Shown: in pieces, positions 32,045-42,034 of the stretch
Layout: each line of letters starts with the position of its first letter
Position numbering within the stretch: position 1 is the stretch's first letter
Assembly (NCBI GenBank): GCA_024114885.1
Contig: CP099419.1
Span: 2,604,001-2,668,000, forward strand
Reading direction: 5' to 3'
From: Septoria linicola
Lineage: Eukaryota; Ascomycota; Dothideomycetes; Mycosphaerellales; Mycosphaerellaceae
DNA: 64,000 nt
The notes under the pieces: generated by a model
Told to the model about the DNA's origin: nothing
The model's database searches: none
What the model saw: only the letters and a program-made list of their open reading frames with translations
Program-made: the position numbers and the translations under genes

Positions 32045-33973
32045 ATGTTCAAAAAGAAACCCATAATGAAGCCGCAGGCTCCTATGCGGTCCTCCGACAG
32101 GAGAAAACTCGCGGATCAGATCATCAAGGACTTTGAGCTGGATAGGCCAGAGCAGGCCGCGAATGAGCAGACGCCAGAGCAGAAAGCAGAAGCTGCAGCT
32201 GCGCATTCGGCGTTACGAAATTCACTTCTACCAGAGAACACCCAATCGACCACATTCAAACGCTCCGAATCGCAGCAAGGTTCAGGCACTTTGTACGTGG
32301 GCAATCAAGACGGGGAAGACTCAAGAATATTGTGGTTTCAAGTTGAGGGCCAGATGATACCTTCTGTCTATACTCTGTGGAGGCATCCAGGTATTGTGCC
32401 CTTGCTTCATACGCCAGAAATCGTAGTCAAAAAGCTGCAAGGCGGTGCAGACTTGATGATTCCAGGCCTATTTGGTGGTCCACCTTTCCCGCCTAGAGCG
32501 AAGAAGGGAGCTGTCGTCGCGATTGCGGCATTAGAGAGACCGACTGTGCCAGTGGCAGTGGGAGTGTGCGAAATAGACGTCGGCGCACTGGAAAAGGTAA
32601 GAGGGGAGAAAGGCAAGGCTGTTGAAAACATGCATTGGCTTGGTGACGAGCTGTGGAATCATGGACATCTACAAAAGCCAGGCCAGCAGCCACCAGAAGA
32701 AATCGAGGGCTGGTCGAAAGTCTTACAAGATCGAGGGCTTTTGGAGAGGGTTGCAGACCTCGAGCTGGAGGATCATGATGAAGCCGGCGGCGTGTCTCTC
32801 GAAAATGGCGATGCTGAGACGAGCGCAGAGTCGAGCAAAGCGCCTTCGAATGGTAATGCCCTTGCTGAGACAGTCGAGGCTAAAGAGCTGTCGCAGAAGG
32901 AGATTGATGAAGCGTTCCGCAACGCTTTCTTGTTTGGCGTCAACCACTACAAGACATCCAACCCGAGTGCGAAAAACTACGGCTTAGACTTTCCGCTGAC
33001 GCAGACAGTTATCATGTCAACGTTAGTCCAGCCGTTCCTACCTGCCTACTCCCCAGAGCAAGCGCAACAGCTTCAGATTAAGAAGACTTCTTGGAAGAAC
33101 ATCAAGAAATTCGTCAAAAGCTTGGACAAGGCTAAGATCGTAAAGTCAAAGGATAAGGATGGCAATGAAACTACGATCATAGATATTGATTTCGATGATG
33201 TTTCGATCACAACCTTCAAGCCTTACAGGCTACCCAAGAAGGAGACAGCGGGAGGCACGTCTTTAGGGCGAGGTGAGGCAGGCAACGTGAAGATCGACAC
33301 TGCTGATGACTCTGTTGGGCAGAAGCTGTCTGTCATGTCGTCGTACAAGCCATCCTCGAAACTGCAACCTATATTCGACGCTGCATCTGGCACCAAATCA
33401 ATTTACACCCCGCCAGAAGTACGTGACTTGGTCACCATCTACCTCGAGAAGGAGAATCTCATCTCAGAGACGAACAAGCGTCTCGCCAAGCTCAATGCGA
33501 TGCTGGCAAATGCTGTCTTCGATGGCTCGGGGTCGCTTGACAAGGAGGTCCTTGCAAAAGGAACAGTGCCTCGCGATGCACTGATCGATCGCATACTGCA
33601 CGCAATGTCACCACAGTATTCAATCGTACGACAAGGCACAGATCCGGGCAACGTAAAGGCAAAGAGTGGCGCAGCACCGAAAGTGCATATAACGCTAGAG
33701 ACCAGGAGTGGCAACAAAACTGTTACAAAGGTCTCAGGCCTCGAGGCGTATCACATCAATGCTAGGCCTCTGGCTGATGAGCTGAGAAAGGTGTGTGCTG
33801 GTAGCACGAGTGTCGAGCCCCTGGCTGGAGCGGCAAAGAAGAACGAGAAGGAAGTGCTTGAAGTGATGGTGCAAGGACCACAGAAGGATGCTGTAGTCAA
33901 AGCCCTGGAGCGTAGAGGTGTTGACAAGCGGTGGGTTGAAGTGCTTGACAAAACGAAAGGCAAGAAGAGGTAG
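32045..33973 (+). CDS. TMA64: Translation initiation/recycling factor eIF2D (Tma64)
   Basis: A 642-residue single-exon protein that binds 40S ribosomes and acts in post-termination recycling and non-canonical initiator tRNA delivery. It opens with the typical MFKKKPIMKP and RSSDRRKLADQI. A PUA-type region follows (VVKKLQGGADLMIPGLFGGP, then KGAVVAIAALERPTVPVAVG). The centre has a SWIB-like segment (KPSSKLQPIFDAASGTKSIY), and the C terminus a SUI1/eIF1 domain (VHITLETRSGNKTVTKVSGL and VQGPQKDAVVKALERRGV). I chose the ATG at 32045 because it matches the family start; the ATG at 31967 would add 26 atypical residues. Confidence 0.95.
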   Translation: MFKKKPIMKPQAPMRSSDRRKLADQIIKDFELDRPEQAANEQTPEQKAEAAAAHSALRNSLLPENTQSTTFKRSESQQGSGTLYVGNQDGEDSRILWFQVEGQMIPSVYTLWRHPGIVPLLHTPEIVVKKLQGGADLMIPGLFGGPPFPPRAKKGAVVAIAALERPTVPVAVGVCEIDVGALEKVRGEKGKAVENMHWLGDELWNHGHLQKPGQQPPEEIEGWSKVLQDRGLLERVADLELEDHDEAGGVSLENGDAETSAESSKAPSNGNALAETVEAKELSQKEIDEAFRNAFLFGVNHYKTSNPSAKNYGLDFPLTQTVIMSTLVQPFLPAYSPEQAQQLQIKKTSWKNIKKFVKSLDKAKIVKSKDKDGNETTIIDIDFDDVSITTFKPYRLPKKETAGGTSLGRGEAGNVKIDTADDSVGQKLSVMSSYKPSSKLQPIFDAASGTKSIYTPPEVRDLVTIYLEKENLISETNKRLAKLNAMLANAVFDGSGSLDKEVLAKGTVPRDALIDRILHAMSPQYSIVRQGTDPGNVKAKSGAAPKVHITLETRSGNKTVTKVSGLEAYHINARPLADELRKVCAGSTSVEPLAGAAKKNEKEVLEVMVQGPQKDAVVKALERRGVDKRWVEVLDKTKGKKR

Positions 33974-34690
33974 TTGTATTTGTCAACAAGCTACTATACC
34001 TGGCGGTGGCTGTGATCGTCCTAGGAGAGATTCGTGGGCTGAACGTCCGGACATCTTGAGCTACATTGCCAGACGTTGGGCGATTGTGCTCCATGTATAC
34101 GATCTTTCTCCACGGAGATCAATACTGGTGGTCATGAGAATCATCGCGGCCTTTTTGGTTATCTGCGATAGCAACACCATTGTCCCTTAGCGTTATCTGT
34201 AACCAACAGCAAGAGTAATCGTCGAAAGAGTTCTGAGATGGACGATGCCAAGCCACTTGTCCCGTTCAGCCGCGTACTTTCTCCTTCCCAGACCACCTTC
34301 CAGCTCTCCACTGACGTCCTCCCACAGCTTCCTTCACGATACATGCACGGCGATCGCTAGAGCTTGCAGCATAGTCCAGTCCCGGATGGAGGTGTATGCG
34401 AAAGGAGATGCGATCGTGGTAGGGCGAGTGGAGTGCATGATGCATGAGCTCTGCCGTGACTGGCCCATCAGGGCATCCGCAAACATGGCCAGCTCCCTGC
34501 AAGCGTGGCAGAGAGCTCCTCACGTAGAGCTCCAGACTTGCATCACGGCCGCGTAGGAAGTATAGAAACGGTCGTCTCCGCTCGTGGTGGTTTTCCGGTA
34601 TCATTTTGTGTATTCGATCTCGCTGACTTTGACCGATCTTCTACGAACTAAGCACAATTACCCATAACATCTCCCAACACAGTCTCAAAC
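33974..34690. other. Intergenic region, cyanase promoter
   Basis: About 720 bp. It contains the TMA64 3' region and the presumed cyanase promoter. ORFs of about 100 codons overlap on both strands near 34245-34604, but their composition and lack of family resemblance argue against real genes. Confidence 0.55.
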
Positions 34691-35316
34691 ATGGCAGCTC
34701 AAGGCACATCGAGCGGCGCGCCAATTACGGTCCTGACTGTACGTTCCACAGCAGTCACTGATTTGGCGTGACAGAGTCATCGACTAACACAGAATCAGGC
34801 GGATCTCGCACCGAAGCTCCCAGCCCATTGCTCAGTCCTGTTCTCCGCAAAGAAGACCAAGAACCTGTCGTTCGAGACGATCGCAAAAGAGCTCGGACGT
34901 GAGGAGGTTTCAACTGCTGCAATCTTTTACGGACAGGCCAATGCATCCCCAGAGGACATCAGCAAGCTCTCCCAGATCCTCGATATCCCAGAAGAGACAC
35001 TCCTCCAGACGGAGATTGCAGCACTGCCAGATCGTGGTCGGTCGATGGAGATGCCTCCTCGCGAGCCATTGATGTACAGATTGTATGAGATCGTTCAGAA
35101 CTACGGATACGCATACAAAGCTGTTTTGAACGAGAAGTTTGGCGATGGCATTATGTCTGCTATTTCTTTTTCGACAACCGTGGATAAGGAGGAGGATGAT
35201 AAGGGGACCTGGGTCAAGATTACCCTCCGTGGAAAGTGGTAAGCTGGGCTCTATTGCGCAGGGCCTACGAATCATGCTAATTCGATCACTGCAGGCTCCC
35301 ATACACACGCTTCTAA
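34691..35316 (+). CDS. cyn1: Cyanate hydratase (cyanase)
   Basis: A 169-residue enzyme that converts cyanate and bicarbonate to ammonia and CO2. Exons are 34691-34738, 34799-35238 and 35295-35316; introns are 60 and 56 nt. The N-terminal helical domain contains LSFETIAKELGREEVSTAAI. The catalytic domain has MYRLYEIVQNYGYAYKAVLN and FGDGIMSAISFSTTV, which contain the Arg, Glu and Ser of the active site. The tiny last exon completes GKWLPYTRF, the conserved terminus. The homodecameric fold is known for the family. It may provide nitrogen from cyanate or detoxify it; no partner carbonic anhydrase is seen in this window. Confidence 0.96.
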
Positions 35317-35929
35317 GACAGCACTGTAGATGAATAATCTCCTCGACGCCAATACGCTATACTCTCAAAGTCTCATTGTTTCGGACCTTCAATCTCGTCG
35401 TTGATTTTTTCTGTGATGTGCGGGAAGACCAAGTCAGCCACCACTAGCAGCCCAGGGCAAGCGAACTGCGAAAAGATAGTACTCCTCCAGTGACAGTTGG
35501 CATCGAAAATCTGACACAGGATCTGACACTGACAGTTGCAGCGTCAGACTAGCGATGAGACAACTAGTAAGAACAATATCAGCAGAGATTGGAGGGCTTC
35601 GGCAGCAACATAGTAAGAAAAGTCTCCTTCGCGCCTATGCCCATGTAGTGAGACAGCGCTAAGACGTGGCAGATGCCACAAAGGATCACACTCAGGGCTT
35701 CTCCTACCTTTTGGGGTCGACAATTCCCACAATCGATGCCTACAAGCCGGGCATACCGACTGTTCGCATTCGAATACCGCGCACAAGTATTCATCCTATG
35801 CTTGACCGTTCATAGGCTCGTCTCCCATTGGTTCATCGATTCATAGCTCACGGTTACAGCTCTTTTGCTTAACGTACTCAAGATCGAAACGACAAGAATC
35901 GCAAAGTCGACCCTCACACGCACAGCACA
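35317..35929. other. Intergenic region
   Basis: About 610 bp between cyanase and the MGC-start ORF. Short ORFs on the minus strand (35544-35794) have no recognisable domain. No RNA gene was seen. Confidence 0.55.
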
Positions 35930-36421
35930 ATGGGCTGCATGCCCTCGAAGACAAGACACAGCGAGTATGGTACCGTCCAGTACACGAATGATCTACCGGA
36001 AAGAGCTTCGAATGGCTGTACCATTGGAGAACACCCCGCTGCTTCGAGGCGAACGCCCGGCCTACGAATGAATACTCTCCAAGAGATCAGTGGCCCCGGG
36101 GCCCTTCTTGCATGCAGCCACGTCAGACGCCTCAGTGACAAGTCCCTGGGCCTGAAGTGGTTTCGCGAACAAGCCGACCGACCGCTTCCGATGCGAGAGA
36201 GGCGATGGACGATCCTGGAGCGGGATCTGGCATTGACGGAGCAGATTGCACCTTTTGCGCAGAAGCTTGGCCATGGAGATTTTGGCAACAGGACCACTGT
36301 TGAGACTGCACGCCCGACGAGGAGGAGGAGTAGTAGTAGAATATTCTCTGAGGTATCTCTGCCTGTGCATAGATCTTCTGACGACTGCTTACCGGTACAG
36401 ACACGACAGGCGGAGCACTAA
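35930..36421 (+). CDS. Small basic protein with N-myristoylation-type MGC start (hypothetical)
   Basis: A 163-codon frame whose first residues MGCMPSK fit an N-myristoylation signal (Gly2, Ser6, Lys7) with Cys3 as a possible palmitoylation site, so it could be membrane-tethered. The ATG context (CACAATGG) is good. The middle (SLGLKWFREQADRPLPMR, then RWTILERDLALTEQIAPF) looks like real helical protein. The C-terminal third is low in conserved character and might be an intron read-through. I know no family for it. The opposite strand also has ORFs here, so this is a tentative call. Confidence 0.45.
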   Translation: MGCMPSKTRHSEYGTVQYTNDLPERASNGCTIGEHPAASRRTPGLRMNTLQEISGPGALLACSHVRRLSDKSLGLKWFREQADRPLPMRERRWTILERDLALTEQIAPFAQKLGHGDFGNRTTVETARPTRRRSSSRIFSEVSLPVHRSSDDCLPVQTRQAEH

Positions 36422-36686
36422 TATCGAAGTCTCTCCCTGATTGCATGCAAGAGCAGAGCCATCAAGAGTGCTGATCATGTTGCCTAGAAGATTGTATGCG
36501 CGGAGAGAATAATGAGTTCAGTTCTGAGGTGAGATACAGTTCTCGTTTCACTTTATGCAACTCACCGACGTGCTTCACTTCCAAGCCAGGCAACCGCGCT
36601 AGTGATACAAAAAGCAGCCGCGTCTCTCAGAAACACACAACACACAATCTCCCCGACTTCCGGCAACCACTACGCGACTACTCAGG

Positions 36687-38102
36687 ATGTCGGACACATC
36701 AGAAGAGCCGCCACGCGGCGAGAGAGGCGTGCCTTGCACGTACTCCTCCTGCCAGCATCGCTTCCCGAGTGTCAAGGCGATGCAGGCTCACAAAGTCGAT
36801 GACCCTGAGCATTTCTATTGCAAGAAATGCGACGTGGACTGTGACGACTGGGAGAGTCTGACTAAGCACAAGGTGGACAAGATGGCGCCATTTGTCGAAG
36901 GCAGAAAGAGGGTGAGAGATGAGAAACCCATCCACATTGTGTGCGAATTTTGCGGTGAGAGCTTCAAGAGCTTCGACGGCCGCAAACTGCACCGCGCCCG
37001 GGTAAGCGACTCCATGAGCATGAAAACTTTGCCGCATTTTCGGAGACACTGACATGAGGCACAGTATCACCCAGCCGATCAGGACATCGACTGCCCAGGC
37101 TGCCAGAAAAAGTTCATTCGCGCCACCCATATGATCGACCACCTCGAGCGCGGCGAGTGCAAGAATATCGCCTCCTGGATGCTCTACGCCAGTATCAACC
37201 ACAAGTACATTGTGAATCAGGTGATGGAGGCCCCTGATCAATTCCAGAGCGCCCTCACCACCTTTCAGCCCGTTTCTGAGAACTTCGACCTCCGTCAGCG
37301 CGAGGTCACAGACGGCGAAGAGACTGCAGACCAGGAGGATGGCGGAGTCACTCTCTTGGACAGAGAGGACGGCGCAGGCATGGGTGGTTATGCTCCGATA
37401 GAGCCAACAAGAGACCTCATCGACCTACACCCTCAGCGCAACATCTCGCCACAGGAATCTTTTCCGACCCCGCCGACAGCGCAAAAGGACATTACAGATG
37501 GTTTCAAGGCCATAACCCTAGGCGAGGCGTCGAGAAAGGGCGCACAGACTTCCAACGCGTGGGCAAAGAAGAATGCCTCTGCAGCGCTGTTTCCATATGC
37601 AGAACCTACTCCACGCGCCGGAGATTGGAAGGCTATCGAACAAGATCTCAGCACTCAAAAGAGCGGCAATCTCATGGCCACTCACTTCTGGAACCCAGAC
37701 GACCCGAACTACAGCGTCGACCGCTTCTTCAACCACGTTATTCAGGCGTACGAATGCCCAATCCCAGTTTGCGAGCAGGATACAACATCGTACAAGACTC
37801 TTGAAGAGCTGCAGCAGCATATTCGCGATATGCACTACATCAGAATGTTTCGCTGCGAGGTCTGCTTCAAGAGATTCAACAAGGTCGCTGCTCTGATGAG
37901 CCACGTCGAGCACACGATGAAGTGTCGTGTGAAGGAGAGCAAGAACTTTGAAAAGTTCATTGCGCAGGTTACGGGAGGGTTTCTCACTGCGGAGTCTGTA
38001 TCGCAGCCAAAGGTATTCAAGTTTGACAAGTCCGTCATCAAGGCCGGCGAGAACACTGTGGGAGTGCAGAAGATGAAGTACTCAGGTGCCCTGCCAAACT
38101 AG
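36687..38102 (+). CDS. C2H2 zinc-finger protein, hypothetical
   Basis: A 450-residue protein from exons 36687-37001 and 37065-38102, separated by a 63-nt intron (GTAAGC donor). The N-terminal half has a series of C2H2-like fingers: CTYSSCQHRFPSVKAMQAHK, FYCKKCDVDCDDWESLTKHK, IVCEFCGESFKSFDGRKLHR and, across the junction, IDCPGCQKKFIRATHMIDHL. Two more occur near residues 360-410 (ECPIPVCEQDTTSYKTLEEL with QQHIRDMH, and FRCEVCFKRFNKVAALMSHV). Several lack the last His spacing, so they may be degenerate. The centre is low in complexity. Fungal proteins of this layout may bind DNA or RNA; no function is known. Confidence 0.88.
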
Positions 38103-38614
38103 GGTGCGCCTGAGAGCAGGTGTCTCCGATGCCTGAACCACACACAACGACATTTGGGTGCGAGAGCGAGGGTTTTGTCTGTTGTAGATTAGCGGAGCGA
38201 CTCACAGATCAGGTAGCATGAGAACAGTCAATTTGAGCGTTTGATGCTGAAAACCTGTGTGATAATATAATGGTCACACGACAGCCGCCAGTTTGAGGCA
38301 TGAGATCCAGCTTCAGCTTCACATGACGGACAAGGGCCGAGCCGCTCTCCATCTGAGTGGTCGGCCAAAAAACTTGATTTGCTGGCAGACAACGTGAGTG
38401 GCATTTCTCGTCCAAGCGTTTCTACGGGAATCTGGCCTTGTTGTCGTTACCTCGCCATTTCCAGCCGCTGCGTGTACTCTGCCGTACCCTCTTGCGCTCA
38501 CGCAACCCATTCTGGCAATACACGACACCCCCCTTGATTTACCGTTGGTTATCTTCGTCATAGTTATCAGGCACTTCGGCACTTCACTTCACCTCGCACA
38601 CTCCGTCACGCATC
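38103..38614. other. Intergenic region, choline kinase promoter
   Basis: About 510 bp containing the C2H2 gene 3' region and the presumed choline kinase promoter, which is rich in pyrimidines near 38540-38610. Nothing else is supported. Confidence 0.55.
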
Positions 38615-41208
38615 ATGGCTTCCTCTGACGGGAAAGCAGCTGAAGAGACACAAGTGAAGCACGACTCAGCTCAAAATGCTTCACCTAGCTCTTATCTTGG
38701 CCTCAATGTAGCAGGCGTCTCACCACGCTTCACACCTAAATGTACGTCTGCCTACTCTCACTTGAACTCGCTCAGTCGAGGTTCACTTTCCAACTGCCCT
38801 CCGTTTGTGTCCCTGCCAACTTCACAAGCTATTTCTCTCTGCCTGCTTCTGCACACACGACATGCACCATGTCATTCTTCTTTGATTCCCCAACCATATC
38901 TCCTCTGTCACTGCCGAGACCCACGCTCATATCTCCGTTTGCAGCTGTCACCATTGCCCCACATGCTGAGACTATCTCGCCCCTGATACTTGGCAAACAG
39001 AAAAGCGTCGAAGATCTGAGACTCGGCAATGATAGTCCAAGAAAACTTCCTGTGAAAGCTAGGTCGTATCGTCTTTCTGGCCGAGCTGCAATTCCTACTA
39101 GTCCTAATCTCAAGCCTCTTCCATCGAACTTGGACGGCACCAGCGGCCCTTCCGAGGATCACGACGACGGCGAACCCGACCATTATGAGCATCTTGTGGA
39201 TCAGATCTCGAGTTGGATCAAGGACAAGCGGGAGAAACGACATCATCGCAAAGCTCGGAAGTCTGCGCACCGTGAGCAGGAATCGTCAATTGCGGCCGAT
39301 CAGCCGGAACAAACTGAACGCACTCGCCGCGACTCTGATGCTTCGGACGATTCGGTCGACCTCGACAAGCTTGAGCGAATTGTGCGCCAGAATTTGAGCA
39401 TTCGCAAAACGTCGATCACACGGAAAAGTTCGTTGCTCGGCAGTAGGACATCGCTTCGTAAGCTGCTCCATAGCCGGAAGCACTCTACCGCCGCAAGCGC
39501 GACCGACACCGAGGCGCTCGACAATGAGCTCCACGTGCCAACCTGCGAAGTGGTGCTCGACAACTCCAAGACTCTTGCGTATTCTGGAGGTGCCTCTGAC
39601 CATTCCGATGACGATGAGGGAGACGAGCTGAGACAAATCGCCTCTCACCGAGACCAAGACGCATGGGCCAAGTTCAAATTTGAAATCACGCGTCTGACTC
39701 ACACGTTGCGTGTGAAGGGATGGCGCAAAGTGCCGATGGAATGGAGTGCTGCGATTGAAGTGCAGAGACTGAGCGGTGCTTTGACCAATGCGGTTTATGT
39801 TGTGTCTCCGCCTTCGGACCTCCCACTGGAGAAGCATGACCAGGACGGTAACGTCGTGGGGTCAAAGAAGGCTCCACCGAAACTTCTACTTCGCATCTAC
39901 GGGCCACAAGTCGAGCATTTGATTGATCGTGAGGCAGAGCTGGCTATTCTGCGGCGACTGGGCCGAAAGAGAATTGGGCCACGCTTACTGGGAACTTTTG
40001 CCAACGGCCGGTTCGAAGAGTACTTTCATGCGAAGCCACTGACCCCGACGGAATTGCGTGATCCTGACACCAGCAGACAAATAGCAAAACGAATGCGTGA
40101 GCTCCACGAGGGCATTGAGCTGCTCGACCAAGAACGTGCCGATGGACCCTTCGTATGGCGCAATTGGGATAAGTGGCTTGCACGTGTAGAGCAGGTTGTG
40201 ACTTGGATGGACCGACAGGTCGAAATGATGTCTCCAGACGAGAAACCAAGTGGCAACCGAGCGTGGTTGCGCCGAGGTTATATCTGTGGCGTGCCATGGA
40301 ACCAGTTCAAGGCCGTCCTCGAGCAATACCGTGACTGGTTGAAGAAGCAATACGGAGGTACCAAGAAACTTCACCAAGCACTGGTCTTCGCACACAACGA
40401 TACTCAGTACGGCAACATTCTGCGCCAAGTGCCGACAGGAGAAAGTCCGCTTTTGTTGCCATCGAACACGCACAAGCAGCTCATCGTGATTGACTTTGAA
40501 TACGCAAGCGCCAATACCCCAGGCCTGGAGTTTGCAAACCACTTTACAGAATGGTGTTACAATTACCACGATGAGAAGAAGCCTTACGGCATGCAGCCGA
40601 ACATGTACCCAACGCCGGAGGAGCAGGACCGCTTCATCCGGGCATATCTCAGGCACAGGCCACAATTCAACAGTTCGACTCCGAAGCTCACACCGCAGAC
40701 TCTAGCCGCCGAAGAGAAAGATCCCGAGCCAATTAAGCGATCCACGAGCAGCATCTCAAGTTTCATGCTTGACGCTCGTACGCCTTCACAGAGTAATCTT
40801 GTGGCGAAGGAAGACGATGCTCAGAAGAAAGCCGAAGATGCGGAGGTCAAGCGTCTCATGGATGAGACTCGCATGTGGCGCCTTGCCAACACTGCGCAGT
40901 GGGTTGCCTGGGGCATCGTCCAGGCGAAGGTCCCTGGCATGCCGCTCTTCGATGGCAGTGCACAGGCGAGCGAAAGTGAAGGTGAGACTCCTGAAAACCT
41001 GCTAGGCGAGAGAGCGGACCAGTACAAAGAGCTTGTGCGAGAGCAGCAAGCAGATGGGCCAGTCGAAGAAGACGAGGAGTTTGATTATCTCGGGTATGCT
41101 CAGCATCGGGCGTTGTTCTTCTGGGGAGACGCGTTGCAGATGGGTTTCATCAAGCCAGAGGATTTGAGCGAAGAGACCAGGGAGAAGGTCAAGACGGTGG
41201 AGTACTAA
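38615..41208 (+). CDS. CKI1: Choline kinase
   Basis: A 796-residue kinase catalysing the first step of the CDP-choline route to phosphatidylcholine. The kinase domain is in the second half: KLLLRIYGPQVEHLIDREAE, the Brenner catalytic motif HNDTQYGN (40390-40413) and the choline kinase motif VIDFEYASANTPGLEFANHF. The N-terminal third is Ser/Arg-rich and disordered, as in fungal orthologues. I join exon 38615-38741 to 38945-41208 across a 203-nt intron (GTACGT donor, TTTGCAG acceptor); this gives MASSDGKAAEETQVKHDS and a smooth PKSVTIAPHAET junction. A single-exon form starting at 38869 (MSFFFDSPTISPLSL) is a real alternative and could be an isoform. The kinase identity is sure; the start is not. 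Confidence 0.92.
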
Positions 41209-42034
41209 GCCAGACTGTCGACTTGTGTGGCCGTCGACTGTCCTAAGCCAAGGGCATACTCATACAGGCTTGGGGTCAAATACGTGATCGTCAACAAATG
41301 CCACGATGGAGTGGATCGTCTTGCATTGTCGACGATGTGGTACAGCCTTAATATCAGAACTTCAGCATCGTTTATGCGCGTCCTCATCAATTTGTGTGCG
41401 GGTGTCCAGCCTTATCATAATGTTGAGTAACCATGGCGTAATCGTGCGCGACATTCTGAGTGAGTACTCGTTGCGTGAGGGCACTTGGCTCTTGCTGTAG
41501 TCTCAGATGAACATGATACAGAAAGTCTTGTGTCGCATGGACGGAGACAGCAGGATGAGTGCGGTGCAGGAGGGCTGTACAACGAAATTCGCGCAAGCGG
41601 AAGCATGGTCAGCGCAGGTCATTACAGCGCAGATCGCAGTCCTGGCCCAAGCTAATTCGCATGAACTTATTTGGTAATTTTGCAAAACCCTGAGATGAGG
41701 TGGACACGAGTAGTACATGGTCTCTCACGTAACCTATCAAGCTCAGGTCCATCTGCAGGTTGTGCTTGCACCATCGCTTCGATCGGTCACAAACAGGTCA
41801 GCCGAAGCTTGATGGGATCATTTACGGTCAGCGTCCGTTCTTTGAGGCTGTTCAATACAGTCCGATATGATTGTGATGGAACACCTTCAGTTCCTGTTGT
41901 CTCTCTCTCTGCTGGCATCAGCTGCGGCTTCGGGACAACGTCAAACCTTATTCGACGCTAGTGGAGCGAGCTCGAGAAAGTTTTTGGAGTAACTGCGAAG
42001 TCACCCTCTACAATCTATACAACATTGAACAAAC
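41209..42034. other. Intergenic region, DRS1 promoter
   Basis: About 830 bp with only short ORFs. It should hold the choline kinase 3' region and the DRS1 promoter. No structured RNA was recognised by eye. Confidence 0.55.

Noticed and set aside
34245..34604. Overlapping 103- and 112-codon ORFs upstream of cyanase
   Set aside because: They lie on opposite strands with low-complexity translations; more likely regulatory or untranslated DNA.
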